DNA of 64,000 bases, taken from the NCBI GenBank assembly GCA_945910005.1, contig OX246743.1, positions 9,232,736-9,296,735 on the forward strand. The letters are read 5' to 3'. The translations under genes were made by a program, and so were the position numbers. Below are positions 43,344 through 54,895 of this stretch, one piece after another. The notes beneath the pieces are model-generated. The model searched no databases. It was not told where the DNA came from and saw nothing but the letters and a program-made list of their open reading frames with translations. The stretch is from Isoperla grammatica (lineage: Eukaryota; Arthropoda; Insecta; Plecoptera; Perlodidae). Each line of letters opens with the position of its first letter. The stretch's first letter is position 1.

Positions 43344-44488
43344 GAAATTTCCAGCGCTTACACAGGTACAAGACATACTGCTCTCAATGTTGTGCATTGT
43401 TTGGGGTATTCAGATAGCATATATCATAACCTCCTATAGCCGTCTGAACTCCTGATACACATCTCCAGAAAACGCAGTTTTGGGACTTTCAAGACTTGGT
43501 TCATTCTCATATCATAACCTCCTATAGCCGTCTGAACTCCTGATACACATCCACTGAAAACGCAGTTTTGGGACTTTGAGGACTTAGAATTCCCGTTGGG
43601 AACATCACTGAACAGCCAACATTAAAACATGTTTCCTGGGCTAAACATGAATCAAACGCAAACCAAAACATGTTCCATAAGTACACTGGGAATGGAAAAT
43701 GCAGAAAGAGTAGACATTATTGTCTTAACCCTTTAATCCGTGACGCTACTCAGTGTCAAAAACGTGCTAAAATACACTCCGTTTTTGAGTTTTTAATTTT
43801 CTACAGCTATATTGTTTACCTAAGGGATCTTAAAGTTAATTCCTGTGGTAGATCTGAAAATTGTCTACTTTGAAAAAAATCATCGCCATGCTATATTTGT
43901 TGTGAACGACGTCAAGCGTCTTTGGAATTTCAAAGATTTTCTTGTCACGTTCCACTTTCGGTACCGATTGTGGATGAACGGTGGTACCTAGTTAGTCCTG
44001 ACTTCGAAGTTAAGTTCAGTAATAATCCTTGGTGACGTAGTATGAGCGTCGGTAGCGTCGGTTTACACAGGTCGTGGTGAGGCGACGCCAACTTCAGGTA
44101 ACCAAAATAGTAGATTTTTTTAGGTTTTTATTTTTTTACGGGTAAACGGTTTAAGATAGAATTTTTTGATTGTCAGTTCCTTCTTTTTCATTGCTCTCTT
44201 GATATGTTTCGTATTTAAAAAAAAAAAAAAAAAATAAAAATTTCATTTTTCTCCGATTGTGTTCTTCTGAGACAAAATTTGAAATTTTGGGCGCCTGTAT
44301 CTCTGTTAGTATGACCCCCAGCATATTTTCGTTTTCAGGAAGTGTTGAGATAATTAACGCAAAAAAAATAAAAAAAATAAAAAAACAAATTTGGACCACC
44401 CGTTTTTTAGCTACGAGCGCTTGAAAAAAAATTTCCCCTTAGTAAACCCTTCTCAACTATTCTGCTCTGAATATGGAAAAAAAAGTTT

Positions 44489-44566
44489 GTCGGTAACGGG
44501 TCTCGAACCCCGGACCGCGAAAACACTAGTTTTGCGTCGCTACTGCCTACGCCACGCCACAGGATG
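44489..44566 (-). repeat. tRNA-like module A, unit 4
   Basis: As in unit 3 but with a TTTGCG substitution block in the region corresponding to the anticodon arm. Confidence 0.55.
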
Positions 44567-44928
44567 GAAGTTGGAGCGCTTAGACTGGTACATATTGTAC
44601 TGCTCGCAATGAATGCATGTATGTATCTCGATTCATTCTTATTGTAATTCTAGCACCTAACATAGATGGATTTACGAACAGAGAGTCTTATTGGATTTAA
44701 AAACATCCAAGAATACGATCTGAAGACAAAAAAAAACTCCGAAAATTGAGAAAAAAGCGGGTTCAATTTTCCGAGTTTTTATCATCAGATCGTATTGATT
44801 GATTGGTTGGTCGCGAAACCGTTATAATCGTTTGTGGAAACAACGAGCCGTTTGACAGTTAAAAAATAAACCGTGTCCATGCACGTTGATGTATTGATAT
44901 AAATGTGTAAATATTGTAGAAAAAAAAG

Positions 44929-45008
44929 ACTGGATGTAACGGGTCTCGAACCCCAGACCTCTTGCACGCTAATCAAGGACGGTACTGCACACGCCATAGA
45001 ACACGATG
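44929..45008 (-). repeat. tRNA-like module B, unit 4
   Basis: B box GGTTCGAGACC within CTGGGGTTCGAGACCCG; the A box is conserved with one change (CAGTACCG). Confidence 0.55.
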
Positions 45009-45086
45009 ATACTTCCAGCGCTTACACAGGTACAAGACATACTGCTCTCAATGTTGTGCATTGTTTGGGGTATTCAGATAGCATAT

Positions 45087-45802
45087 TGTGAAGAAAAGGG
45101 GTAGACTGAGCCCCCAAGACAGATGTTGTTGCCTCGATTGGCTTGGGGAGCGTAGCTGATGTTAAGCTACGGGGCTCAGTTTTCCCCTAATCTTGACCAG
45201 GATCGGGTTTTTTGTGGGTCATGGATCATGCAGGGTGGACACCATTGAAAGACAGATTCCAAAATACGAGAGTTACGTGTATTGTTCTTAAACCTTTACC
45301 CTAGATGGTCATCACTTTAACTGTTGCACTGTGTGTTCGGCGTGCGTGGGTACAATTTAATTTAAATAAAATAAATACACAATCTCACGAAACATCCTCC
45401 TACCCTCTATGTAGGCTTGGAACAGCAACCCTGCCAATCCACCGGTCCTGGCACGCCCCTCGGTCGGATCCCCGGTCAAGTCCTCGTTGCCACCCTTCTG
45501 CTGTACGCACCCGCTCTCGTCTCTTCTCCGACCAACCAGCCTCTCGTTCGAACAGCCAAACCTCTTCTCCCCGTCTCACCGTAGTCCATTTCACAAAACC
45601 AAATCTCCCTGACTCAGGTGTTCTTCACGATACCCGTTCGTTGCTCGCTCCCGACAAAGTGTTGAAATCCTGACACATGCACATTCCACGGGTACACTCA
45701 ACTTGTGCATGCGCCTAGTTAGGATTGCAACATATCCGGTAGAGCAGTCAATAACTTGTATCGAAAAGAACAGAAGAAGACCATAAAATGGTCTTCTTCA
45801 CA
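45087..45802 (-). repeat. LARD 3' LTR
   Basis: TGTGAAGAA..TTCTTCACA ends, a 9-bp terminal inverted repeat. It contains an open frame (45305-45673, 122 residues) that is also open in the other LTR, but the two copies are too similar for that to mean coding. Confidence 0.9.
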
Positions 45803-45816
45803 TGCCCGGCCCCCCA
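45803..45816 (-). promoter_or_regulatory. LARD polypurine tract
   Basis: The minus strand reads TTGGGGGGCCGGGCA immediately before the left LTR. Confidence 0.5.
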
Positions 45817-47882
45817 ATGAACGATGACCTCATCGTTCGTAGAATCTCTTCATCCCTCGGGCACCTCATCAACACAGTAGATCCATCAGGCATGTATATG
45901 GCGTTGACTAGTTTCTTGTATATACCCAATATGCTTCAAGTATCCTCGTATGATCTCGTTAAAGTTCGTTTCGTAGAGCCTCTTGGTTATCGGTGTCGGT
46001 CTTCCGTCTCTGCCGTCTCAGGTAGTTTCGTCGTCGTCCCGGACCAGTATCATAACCCAATCATTGTACCAAGCCTACCCTAAACGCAATACCCTACACC
46101 CCGCACTCACAATGCAACAGTTATCTCAGACTCGTACAGGCCGCTAAAATCCTAACTGAAAACAAAGACTCTTCCTATATAAGTTCCACCTGAAGGGCAG
46201 AAACCCTAACGGCGACAAATGCCCCTGAAATAGCTAACGAACTTGCACACAGGTGAAAGCAAAGAAAACAACTGAAAAATATCAACACCAAGACCTGTGT
46301 GAGAAACCAAAAATATAAAACAATGTATCCTACCTAGTGAGTCTCTGTCCGAACCAATATCAAAATAAATTCATTTTTGTTGTCTTAAATAAAGTTTTCA
46401 TAGTAGTCTTGATCCAACAGAAACGTAACCCTCGTGATGTACAATTGAGCTCGCCCCGACAATTCTCAGCTGGCGGCTCGTCCGCAGGCATGTACTGCGT
46501 CTAGTCAGCATGTTAGTGAACTGTGCCTGTAACAGAAAACAACCTTGCGCCAGTTACGATTCAAGGTTACTTCCACACACTCACATACAGCGAATTCCGC
46601 TGACGCCAGACTGAGCCACGAGGATACGCACGTGTTACAACGTAAACACAGCGTGACTGACAGCTGACATTAAGAGACACATGGTAATAGTTGCAAAGAA
46701 AACCAATAATTTCAAAACATCAACCAACGACTAAGTAACAAATAATATTATTTAATTTTAATATGTTTATTAACGGGACATTCAAAACAAATCATCTTAC
46801 TGAGTAAATCTTTAGTAAAATATACTACTATTCAGAACCGCGAGAAAAACAAAATTCAAACGAAACTACATGCCTTCAGTAACAAATATATTATGACAAA
46901 TTTCTTTACAACTAAAACCATGCATATCCAACGTCCAACGTAATTATAATTCACAGAACCCAAAACAAACTATTTAAAACAATATCTAAACTGTAAACAT
47001 CTCAACCTCATCATCATCATCATCAATCAAAATCAAAGTCAATCAAAATCATCATCATCATCATCATTGTCATCATTTCAATAGGACAATGCACCGAAAA
47101 AACCAGACATGCGTCCTCGTTGCGTCTTTCCACCAGCATTTTAGCAGCATACCTTGTCGGCATTACAGCAAAACAACTTAAGTACGCTGACAATCGAGAG
47201 AAAACACCTATACTCCATCTCACGTCACATGAAACACGGATTCCTTGGCCACCTCTATGAAAATAAATCCACACCCTCTCGGAAAACTTCAGTCAACACG
47301 TACCGATGGAATGTCCAAATGAACCCTAAATGTACCACTTAACCTAAGTGCCAACCACAGCACATAATAAAGTAACTAAGCAAACTTCTCCCGAGAATAC
47401 CTCAATCAGGCTGAAGGCCATAAGTCTACCTTAAACGTAAAGTAAATCTAAAATATAATATAACCAACAATGACATTCCATCGTACCCTCTACGCTGCAC
47501 AAGCCCAAGATGACATAAACACCTTACACATCATGTCAGGGCAGCCGCCCTAACACAACATATATCCGACCAAAGGAACCGTATAAAACATGCTAGTGTG
47601 AACAGAGTATAGACGGTACTCCCTTTTTGCCAACGTCAAGTATCAGCTAGGCAACACCCAAGAATTCGTCAGCATTTTCGCCGACCGCACTATACATGAT
47701 CATGTTTCTATACCATAAAAACGAACAAAAATCTGCCAACAAGCAGATCCAATTAATCTCCACAAATCATGAGATCACTCATGTCCAAATTAAGCAATCA
47801 CTTCAAACACAAAAACAATGAGGAATAACAATTTCCCATCAAAAACCACGAAACATCAACTATCAACGACACCACCAATATT

Positions 47883-48376
47883 GTGACCATAAAGTCACCA
47901 AATAAGAGTCAAAAACAACAAATAACTCTCTTTCAACCAAATCGCATAACGACCTCAACATTCAATAACTGTGACCATAAAGTCACCAAGTAAGAGTCAA
48001 TAACTCTCGTTCAACCAAATCGCATAACGACCTCAACCTTCAATAACTGTGACCATAAAGTCACCAAGTAAGAGTCAATAACTCTCGTTCAACCAAATCG
48101 CATAACGACCTCAACATTCAATAACTGTGACCATAAAGTCACCAAGTAAGAGTCAATAACTCTCGTTCAACCAAATCGCATAACGACCTCAACATTCAAT
48201 AACTGTGACCATAAAGTCACCAAATAACAATTCCATATGTCCATATCACATGACCCCAATAAACAATTATTGTGACCATAAAGTCACCGAATAAAAGTTA
48301 CCTCAATAACTGCATCTCAATTTCATACATCCACATAGTATGACTAATAACCAATCATTGTGACCATAAAGTCACC
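47883..48376 (+). repeat. Seven-fold repeat with GTGAC..GTCAC core
   Basis: GTGACCATAAAGTCACC recurs at 47883, 47971, 48049, 48127, 48205, 48272 and 48360. The three central steps are exactly 78 bp; the outer ones are 67-88 bp. The core is an inverted repeat (GTGAC, six bases, GTCAC), so each copy could form a small hairpin or a dimer-binding site. Confidence 0.9.
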
Positions 48377-48814
48377 CGAAAAAAGTTATCTCCATAACTG
48401 CATCTCAATTTCATACATCAACAACGCGACTATCGCCGCTACATCGGGCGATAACCTCTCATTCAAGCACGCACAATTCACGTAAGAAACGTCGATTCAT
48501 CACTTCAGTCCGAAGTTCACATCCGTTCGTCTTAGAACGTACTAATCTCGGACACGGACAATTCCACAGTGCATGAACCGACATAATAAAAAAAAAAAAT
48601 TACAGTACCTAAATAATAAAGTAGTATACAAAATATACAGACAAATAAACAACACTCAAATTAGCATGTATATATAACAATAATAATTACTATCCTATTG
48701 CTAAGAATACTTTATAAACTGATCGTACGCCCTCCCTAAACTACCATAGCAAGGCGCTAAAGAGGAAATAAACGGTTGAACTACACAACGTATATACACT
48801 ACAAGTACTGCTGC

Positions 48815-48890
48815 ATCCATCCAGGAATCGAACCGACGACCCGACGTTCCCCGTCCACACCTTCCAGGTGATCACACACTGGCCCCAGGA
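48815..48890 (-). repeat. tRNA-like segment in LARD leader
   Basis: The minus strand contains GGTTCGATTCC (B box) and an upstream GGCCAGTGTGTGATCACC that is only loosely A-box-like. It lies about 420 bases inside the 5' LTR. Confidence 0.4.
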
Positions 48891-49295
48891 GGCATTCAGG
48901 GCGTAAACCCCTACATTCAGTGTACAACACACCCTTTCAGTGTAGACGGAGACCATCATTACATCCTACATCGCCTATAATGCACAACTCACTACAACAC
49001 CACACGTGTCTTTACACCCCTTCGAGGACATCAAGACACCTTCAACGCAATGCATAGCCTTATCAAAAAAAAAACGTGGCACATAACACATTCACCATAA
49101 CCAAACCATCACGCCACGTGCTAATTCCTGACCAATAATAATAACATCGCAACCCACGCACCCTCGCAACAGTGTCTGACCCAAAAATGCAACACAACAG
49201 TACATTTACCAAAACGCGTAACCCGTTCCTACAACCATAATTTTGAAATCACACCTGCATTAATCCATAATACCTACGGTATTACAACCCTACAA

Positions 49296-49313
49296 AACCG
49301 GCGACCTCCACCA
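49296..49313 (-). promoter_or_regulatory. LARD primer-binding site
   Basis: The minus strand TGGTGGAGGTCGCCGGTT begins at the first base after the 5' LTR and complements a CCA-ending tRNA tail (..CGACCTCCACCA). The first eight bases suit tRNA-Ala; the donor is not certain. Confidence 0.5.
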
Positions 49314-50029
49314 TGTGAAGAAAAGGGGTAGACTGAGCCCCCAAGACAGATGTTGTTGCCTCGATTGGCTTGGGGAGCGTAGCTGATGTTAAGCTACGGG
49401 GCTCAGTTTTCCCCTAATCTTGACCAGGATCGGGTTTTTTGTGGGTCATGGATCATGCAGGGTGGACACCATTGAAAGACAGATTCCAAAATACGAGAGT
49501 TACGTGTATTGTTCTTAAACCTTTACCCTAGATGGTCATCACTTTAACTGTTGCACTGTGTGTTCGGCGTGCGTGGGTACAATTTAATTTAAATAAAATA
49601 AATACACAATCTCACGAAACATCCTCCTACCCTCTATGTAGGCTTGGAACAGCGACCCTGCCAATCCACCGGTCCTGGCACGCCCCTCGATCGGATCCCC
49701 GGTCAAGTCCTCGTTGCCACCCTTCTGCTGTACGCACCCGCTCTCGTCTCTTCTCCGACCAACCAGCCTCTCGTTCGAACAGCCAAACCTCTTCTCCCCG
49801 TCTCACCGTAGTCCATTTCACAAAACCAAATCTCCCTGACTCAGGTGTTCTTCACGATACCCGTTCGTTGCTCGCTCCCGACAAAGTGTTGAAATCCTGA
49901 CACATGCACATTCCACGGGTACACTCAACTTGTGCATGCGCCTAGTTAGGATTGCAACATATCCGGTAGAGCAGTCAATAACTTGTATCGAAAAGAACAG
50001 AAGAAGACCATAAAATGGTCTTCTTCACA
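49314..50029 (-). repeat. LARD 5' LTR
   Basis: 716-bp partner of 45087-45802; differences seen are at AGCGACCC versus AGCAACCC and CTCGATCGG versus CTCGGTCGG. Confidence 0.9.
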
Positions 50030-50142
50030 ATATATCATAACCTCCTATAGCCGTCTGAACTCCTAATACACATCTCCAGAAAACGCAGTTTTGGGACTTT
50101 CAAGACTTGGTTTATTCTCATATCATAACCTCCTATAGCCGT
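50030..50142 (+). repeat. Array B, unit 4, end
   Basis: Continuation of unit 4 after the LTR element; similarity stops in the second internal repeat at TAGCCGTCTG. Confidence 0.85.
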
Positions 50143-50889
50143 CTGGGTTGCCTACAGTACTTTTTGCTGTGGAATTGTCTTTTTACATGCTATTTTCCAT
50201 AAGAAGAACAAACTCCATAACAACCATAAACAAATCATCGAATCCATTTCGTCTACCAACTTGACCTCGGACCGAGTCAAGGTCTATACTTGATCTCCGC
50301 CTAGCGGAAGCTCGTCGAACTCCCAACTTGGGAGTTCGACGAGCCTCCGCTGGGCGGAGATCAAGTTGACCGTGGACCGAGTTTATGAAACCCTTCGAAA
50401 GCGGTGCGCAAAAGCGACCTTGAAAGTGACCCGTACAGTGACTTCCAAATTCCAGAAGTGACGTCAGCTGGTGCTCGCCAACCATCGCTCGATTCTTCAC
50501 CTCTCTTCAGTGTCGGCAACTTGTCTGCAAGATTGAAATGTCTCCAGAGGACCATAGTTTGGCTTGAATGAATGAATGAAAAATGGTGATTGATATTGTA
50601 TCGACGAACTACATCATTTAGTGATGGAAAAAGCACATTTCGAAGACGCGAATTTCGCGAAATCGTATCACGCGAAATTGCGAACGAAATTCTATGAAAC
50701 TGGTCATAACGCGAATTAACTCGCGAAACTGAAGCGTCTGGCCCGCTTTTTATTCTCTTTGTGGCAAAATGCGGAAATCAGTTTTAAATATTTAATGTTG
50801 GCGCGAAAATCGAACAAAATTGCTGCTCGTCTGACCATAGAGTTGTACTATTATAAATCCATGGTCTGACATCGTTGTTTTCGATAGAA
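50143..50889. other. Spacer with hairpin element
   Basis: Contains the hairpin 50288-50366 and, at about 50640-50740, repeated TTCGCGAA/CGCGAA motifs. No gene was recognised. Confidence 0.4.
50288..50366. mobile_element. 79-bp hairpin MITE
   Basis: Two 39-base arms (start ACTTGATCTCCGCC, end GGCGGAGATCAAGT) around one C, with two mismatches. Outside, TTGACC..GGACCGAGT occurs on both sides, so an imperfect direct repeat flanks it. A degenerate copy is at 1181-1235. Confidence 0.8.
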
Positions 50890-51880
50890 TGTTGTATTCA
50901 GATAGCTCATAACCTGCTGCAGCCGTCTGAACTCCTGATACAAACCACTGCAGAGCACCGTTTTGCCACAGGTTTTGCCTTTGAAATGGGACTAGTTCAC
51001 GTTCTGAACACCACTCAAACAGACAACATTAAAACATGGTTCCACGGCTAACGGTTATTGCAAGGCAAACATAAACATGTATCATGTATAGACTATGAAT
51101 GTCCAATGGAAAAACTGTAATCATTATTTTCTTAACCCTTTAACAAGAGACGCTACGCGTCGTCAAAGACGTGCTCAAATACATTCTGTTTTTTAGAATT
51201 ATATTTTTTACGGCTATATCGTTATCGTTATTACGGGGATCTTAAAGTTAATTTCCGAGGTAGATCTGAAAATTGTCTACTTTGAAAAAAACCATCGCCT
51301 CGCAATGTTTGTGGTGAACGACGTCAGGCGTCGCCAGAATTTCAAAGATTTTCTGGTCAAGTACCACTTTCGGTACCGATTGTGGATGAACGGTGGTACC
51401 TTGTTAGTCGTTACGTCGAACTTAAGGTCAGTAATAAACCTTGGTGACGTAGTATGAGCGTCGGTAGCGTCGGTTTACACAGGTCGTGGTGAGGCGACGC
51501 CAACTTTAGGTAATCAGAATAGTAGATTTGTTGAGGTTTTTATTTTTTTGCGGGAAAACTGATTGAGATAGAATTTTTTGGTTGTCGATTCCTTCTTATT
51601 CATACCTCTCTTGATTTTATTCGTATTTTTAAAAAAAAAAGGCTCGGATCTTGATCGTCTGAGAGAAAATTTGAAACTTTGTGCGCCTGTATCTCTGTTA
51701 GTATGACGCCCAGCATAATTTACTTTCATGGATGTCTAGATGAGTGTCAAAAAAAATAAAAGAAATACAGAAACAAATTTGGACCACCCCTTTTGGAAGC
51801 TACGAGCGCTTAAAAAAATATTTGCCCCATGTAAACCCTTCTCAACTATGCTTTTCTGAATATGGATGAAAAAAAGAGTG

Positions 51881-51956
51881 GTGGTAACGGGTCTCAAACC
51901 CCGGACCTCGAAAAGACTAGCCGACGACGCTACTCCGTACGCCATGCCACACGATG
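51881..51956 (-). repeat. tRNA-like module A, unit 5
   Basis: A-box-like TGGCGTACGGAGTAGCG with B box GGTTTGAGACC, changed by one base. Confidence 0.55.
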
Positions 51957-52935
51957 TACGCTGCGTTGCTTACACAGGTAGATATTTCACTCTTCTCTCA
52001 ATGTATGCATCTCATTGTATCTCGATTCATTCTTATTGTAATTGTTACTCCAAATATAGATGGATTTACGAACAGTGGGTCTCATTGGATCTAAAATATA
52101 TCCAAGAATGTGATCTTATGATAAAAACTTCGAAAATAAAAAAAAAAATTGAAGCCGTTTTTTTTCTAAATCCCAAAAGCCACACCTTGTTATTTGGAAA
52201 TCGCATTTGATAGCTATTGATCACGTGATCGTGAATAAGTAAACTGGTTTTCGCGGGAACGTACCGTTTGCCTGTAAAAAAATAATGAATATTCAACTCG
52301 ATTCTTCTTATTGTAATTGTAACTACAAATATTGATGGATTTACGAACTGATAGTCTCTCTGGATTCAACAAGTTTCCAAGAATACGATAAGATGATAAA
52401 AACTCCGAAAATTAAAAAAAATCTGAGGCCGTTTTGCAACAAGGCTATAGTATAGTTTTCTCAAAAATTGAAAATCCACACTTTGTCTTTTTAAAATCTA
52501 ATTAGATAGAACTTGACCCCGTGAATGCAAAACCGTAAACGGTTTTTGCGGAAACGAACCGTTCGCCTGTAAAAATTAATTAATATTCTACTCGATTTAT
52601 TCTTTTTGTAATTGTTACTTCAAATATAAATAGATTTACGAACAGTAGGTTTCATTGGATTTAAAAAATATCCAAGAATGCGATCTGATGATAAACTTCG
52701 AAAATTGAAAACAAATTTAATTCCGTTTTTTTTCTAAGTGCAAAAATCCAGTTTCTACACCTTGTCTGTTTAAAATCGCATTCCATGGATGTTGACCTCG
52801 TGAATGCAAAACCTCAAGCCGTTTTCGGCAACAACGAGCAATTTGACTGTTAAAAAATAAACCGTGTCTAAAGCGGCTCCGTGCACATTGATGTATATTG
52901 ATATAAATGCGTGAATATGGAAGAAATAAGAGAGT

Positions 52936-53012
52936 GCTGGTAACGGGTCTCGAACCCCAGACATCGAAAAGACTAGGCTACAATCTACTGAATACGCCAT
53001 GCCACACGATGG
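52936..53012 (-). repeat. tRNA-like module B, unit 5
   Basis: B box GGTTCGAGACC; the A-box region TGGCGTATTCAGTAGATTG is decayed. Module B here resembles module A in its GTCTTTTCGATG stretch. Confidence 0.55.
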
Positions 53013-53080
53013 AAGCTGCAATGCTTACACTGGTAGATAACACACTGCTCTCAATGTATGGCATAGCTTGTTAACAACGT

Positions 53081-53629
53081 TTGAAACTAACATCGATAAG
53101 CCGATCAAGATAGTTCCCAATCCCATCACATTGCCCCCCCCGAGGCGATAGCTGGGTTTTTTGTTGTTTTTTAGTAACGGTTTTGACTATTTTTGGGAAA
53201 TCGCGAAAACTTGGGTTTTTAAAAACGAAATTTGGGGTTTTATGTCACCATTTCTCATGCTGCCCTAGATGTTCATATTCATATGCGCGATAAGGGCCGG
53301 TTTTTCAATCAGTTTTTTAATCAGTGGTTGGGGTAACCAAGGCTTTTACCAACATTGTCAATGTAAAATGTAGATGCAACCCAAACTTATTAAAAATGTT
53401 TTGTTTTTTTTTAGTTCAAACTAATTTTGTAGGCCTATATGATAACAATTTTTAAAAAGCACAACTCAGTTTTAATTTATTGAATTCACAAGCCTGCATG
53501 TTTGATAAATAGGAAATAAAATAGTGTATGTATATGTTTTCCTGGTTGGCTATTATTGCTTGAGATGAGTGAAGTCATTTGTCAAGCTCATAAAGATATT
53601 AAATTATGCAACCTAAAAGAGGCCGTGGA
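53081..53629. other. AT-rich spacer
   Basis: Contains a C-run (CCCCCCCCGAGGCG near 53137) and T-rich tracts; no gene seen. Confidence 0.4.
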
Positions 53630-53889
53630 CAGGGGCGTCGGAAGTCTATTTTGCCAGGGGGGGCGAACTTTCCAGCTGACTTTGCAACATTTTGTAAAAA
53701 AAATTCCGTAAGCTACCATGCAGCCAGCCTCTGAAATCGCTTGAAGGAATAAGCGGAATCTGTACTATAAAATGCATTTAATTCATATTGGCCATTTTTT
53801 CAGGGGGGGCGAGATGATACTCTCGCCCCCCCTGTGCAAGCACAGGGGGGTCGACTGACCACCCTGCCCCCCCGGTTCCGACGCCCCTG
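53630..53889. mobile_element. hAT-like MITE, 260 bp
   Basis: The ends CAGGGGCGTCGGAA and TTCCGACGCCCCTG are inverse complements. The flanks read GCCGTGGA and GCCCCGTGGA, an 8-bp duplication with a small indel. G/C runs are internal; no coding. Confidence 0.8.
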
Positions 53890-54630
53890 GCCCCGTGGAA
53901 GTACCTAACCAGCCTTTGGTAAATTGATGGTCCATCTAGTGTTTAGACAACAATGATCTGTCTGTACCAAATTCTTTCAAATCACTGTTGAAAGGTGTGT
54001 TTTTTAACCTGAACAAAACACTATTGCATCATATACACATGTTGACCAATATAAATTATAGCTATTTATTAGTTTGTATATAAATAGTATGATATTGCTG
54101 AATTCTATTACGGAAGGCGGTGCCCGAAGTCTACGATAGAGCGCAGCAATGCCATGTTGTACGTTGGCAAGTAGTTTCAGACAGACTGTTCAAGTCAAAT
54201 CTGAAACCCCCGTCTTCAAAAACTATTCAATAACTATTTATAAACTCTGATTTACCATTGAGTTTGTTAGCCCAACCCGTGGATTCGGCCTACTTTGAAA
54301 ACTCCAAGGAAGTTTGGCTTTTGGCAATAAAATATACCCCAGCTAAATAAAATCGCCGTTTAATTAAGGCGTAGACACAACGTCGTTGTGAAAACCGGTG
54401 GTATGGGAGGGAAGGGAGGGGAGAGATCCTTGGTATCTAAAACACTTCCAACGCGTCTGATACGAAAACCAGTAAAAATGGTGTAATTCCTGGACCTCAG
54501 AGCCAAAATAGAGCTCGCCACTATAAATATTGATATGAAATACGATAGTTGCATTTATTTCATCGTGAAAGCATAACACATAAACAAAACTTTGAAGTTT
54601 ACCAGTAATGTATTTCACACACAACCGATT
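53890..54630. other. Unassigned
   Basis: No gene or repeat recognised apart from a purine block GGGAGGGAAGGGAGGGGAGAG near 54405-54425. Confidence 0.35.
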
Positions 54631-54632
54631 GA

Positions 54633-54767
54633 TTGACTGACTGACTGACTGACTGACTGACTGACTGACTGACTGACTGACTGACTGACTGACTGACTGA
54701 CTGACTGACTGACTGACTGACTGACTGACTGACTGACTGACTGACTGACTGACTGACTGACTGATTG

Positions 54768-54806
<39 letters not shown>

Positions 54807-54895
54807 AGATGATTGGTTGGTTGGTTGCTTGATTGATTGGTTGGGTTGGTTGCTTTGTTTGATTGGTTGGTTGGTTGCTTTGTTTGTTGGCCACA
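54633..54895. repeat. (GACT)n then (GATT)n/(GGTT)n microsatellite
   Basis: About 130 bases of GACT followed by degenerate GATT and GGTT repeats. The reading frames across it (SVSQ, NQ repeats on minus) are artefacts. Confidence 0.93.

Larger units (their letters stand above)
41958..43623 (+). repeat. Array B, unit 3
   Basis: Full unit of 1666 bp, near-identical to unit 2. tRNA-like modules A (42827-42901) and B (43265-43343) on the minus strand are the best preserved in the array. Confidence 0.88.
43624..45086 (+). repeat. Array B, unit 4, first part
   Basis: Continues unit 3 without a gap. It shares variants with unit 1. It is cut at GCATAT by the LTR element and resumes at 50030-50142, where it ends after TAGCCGTCTG. 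Confidence 0.85.
45817..49295 (-). other. LARD interior, non-coding
   Basis: About 3.5 kb of A/C-rich (plus strand) DNA. Open frames are short and unconvincing. It carries an ATC-rich microsatellite near 47008-47068, a seven-fold repeated motif (47883-48376) and a tRNA-like region (48815-48890). No retroelement domain was found on either strand. Confidence 0.7.
45087..50029 (-). mobile_element. Non-autonomous LTR element, 4943 bp (LARD-like)
   Basis: Two 716-bp LTRs (45087-45802, 49314-50029) with only two differences by eye enclose 3.5 kb with no gag, protease, polymerase or integrase. The 4-bp duplication ATAT (45083-45086, 50030-50033) is confirmed by the intact sister site GCATATATCATAA. 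A primer site starting TGG next to the right LTR and a G-rich purine tract next to the left LTR place the RNA strand on minus. The plus strand of the interior is strikingly poor in G. It must borrow proteins from another element. Confidence 0.88.
50890..53080 (+). repeat. Array B, diverged and expanded unit 5
   Basis: Begins with the tail of a preceding unit (ATTCAGATAGCTCATAACC) and then follows units 1-4 in order with much divergence. Between its two tRNA-like modules there are about three copies of a 280-300-bp subrepeat (TAGATGGATTTACGAAC... near 52059, 52332 and 52626) where units 2 and 3 have one. It is therefore longer than the other units and may be closer to the ancestral or expanded form. 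Confidence 0.7.

Noticed and set aside
45305..45673. 122-residue LTR-encoded protein
   Set aside because: Open in both LTRs simply because they are near-identical; no domain, and it lies on the strand opposite to the inferred element RNA.
45802..46083. 93-residue frame starting at the edge of the left LTR
   Set aside because: On the strand opposite to the inferred genome RNA, starts at the LTR junction, and matches no gag.
35218..53012. True tRNA genes
   Set aside because: The modules have A and B boxes but no clean acceptor stem pairing, and they recur within a tandem repeat; tRNA-derived is the safer call.
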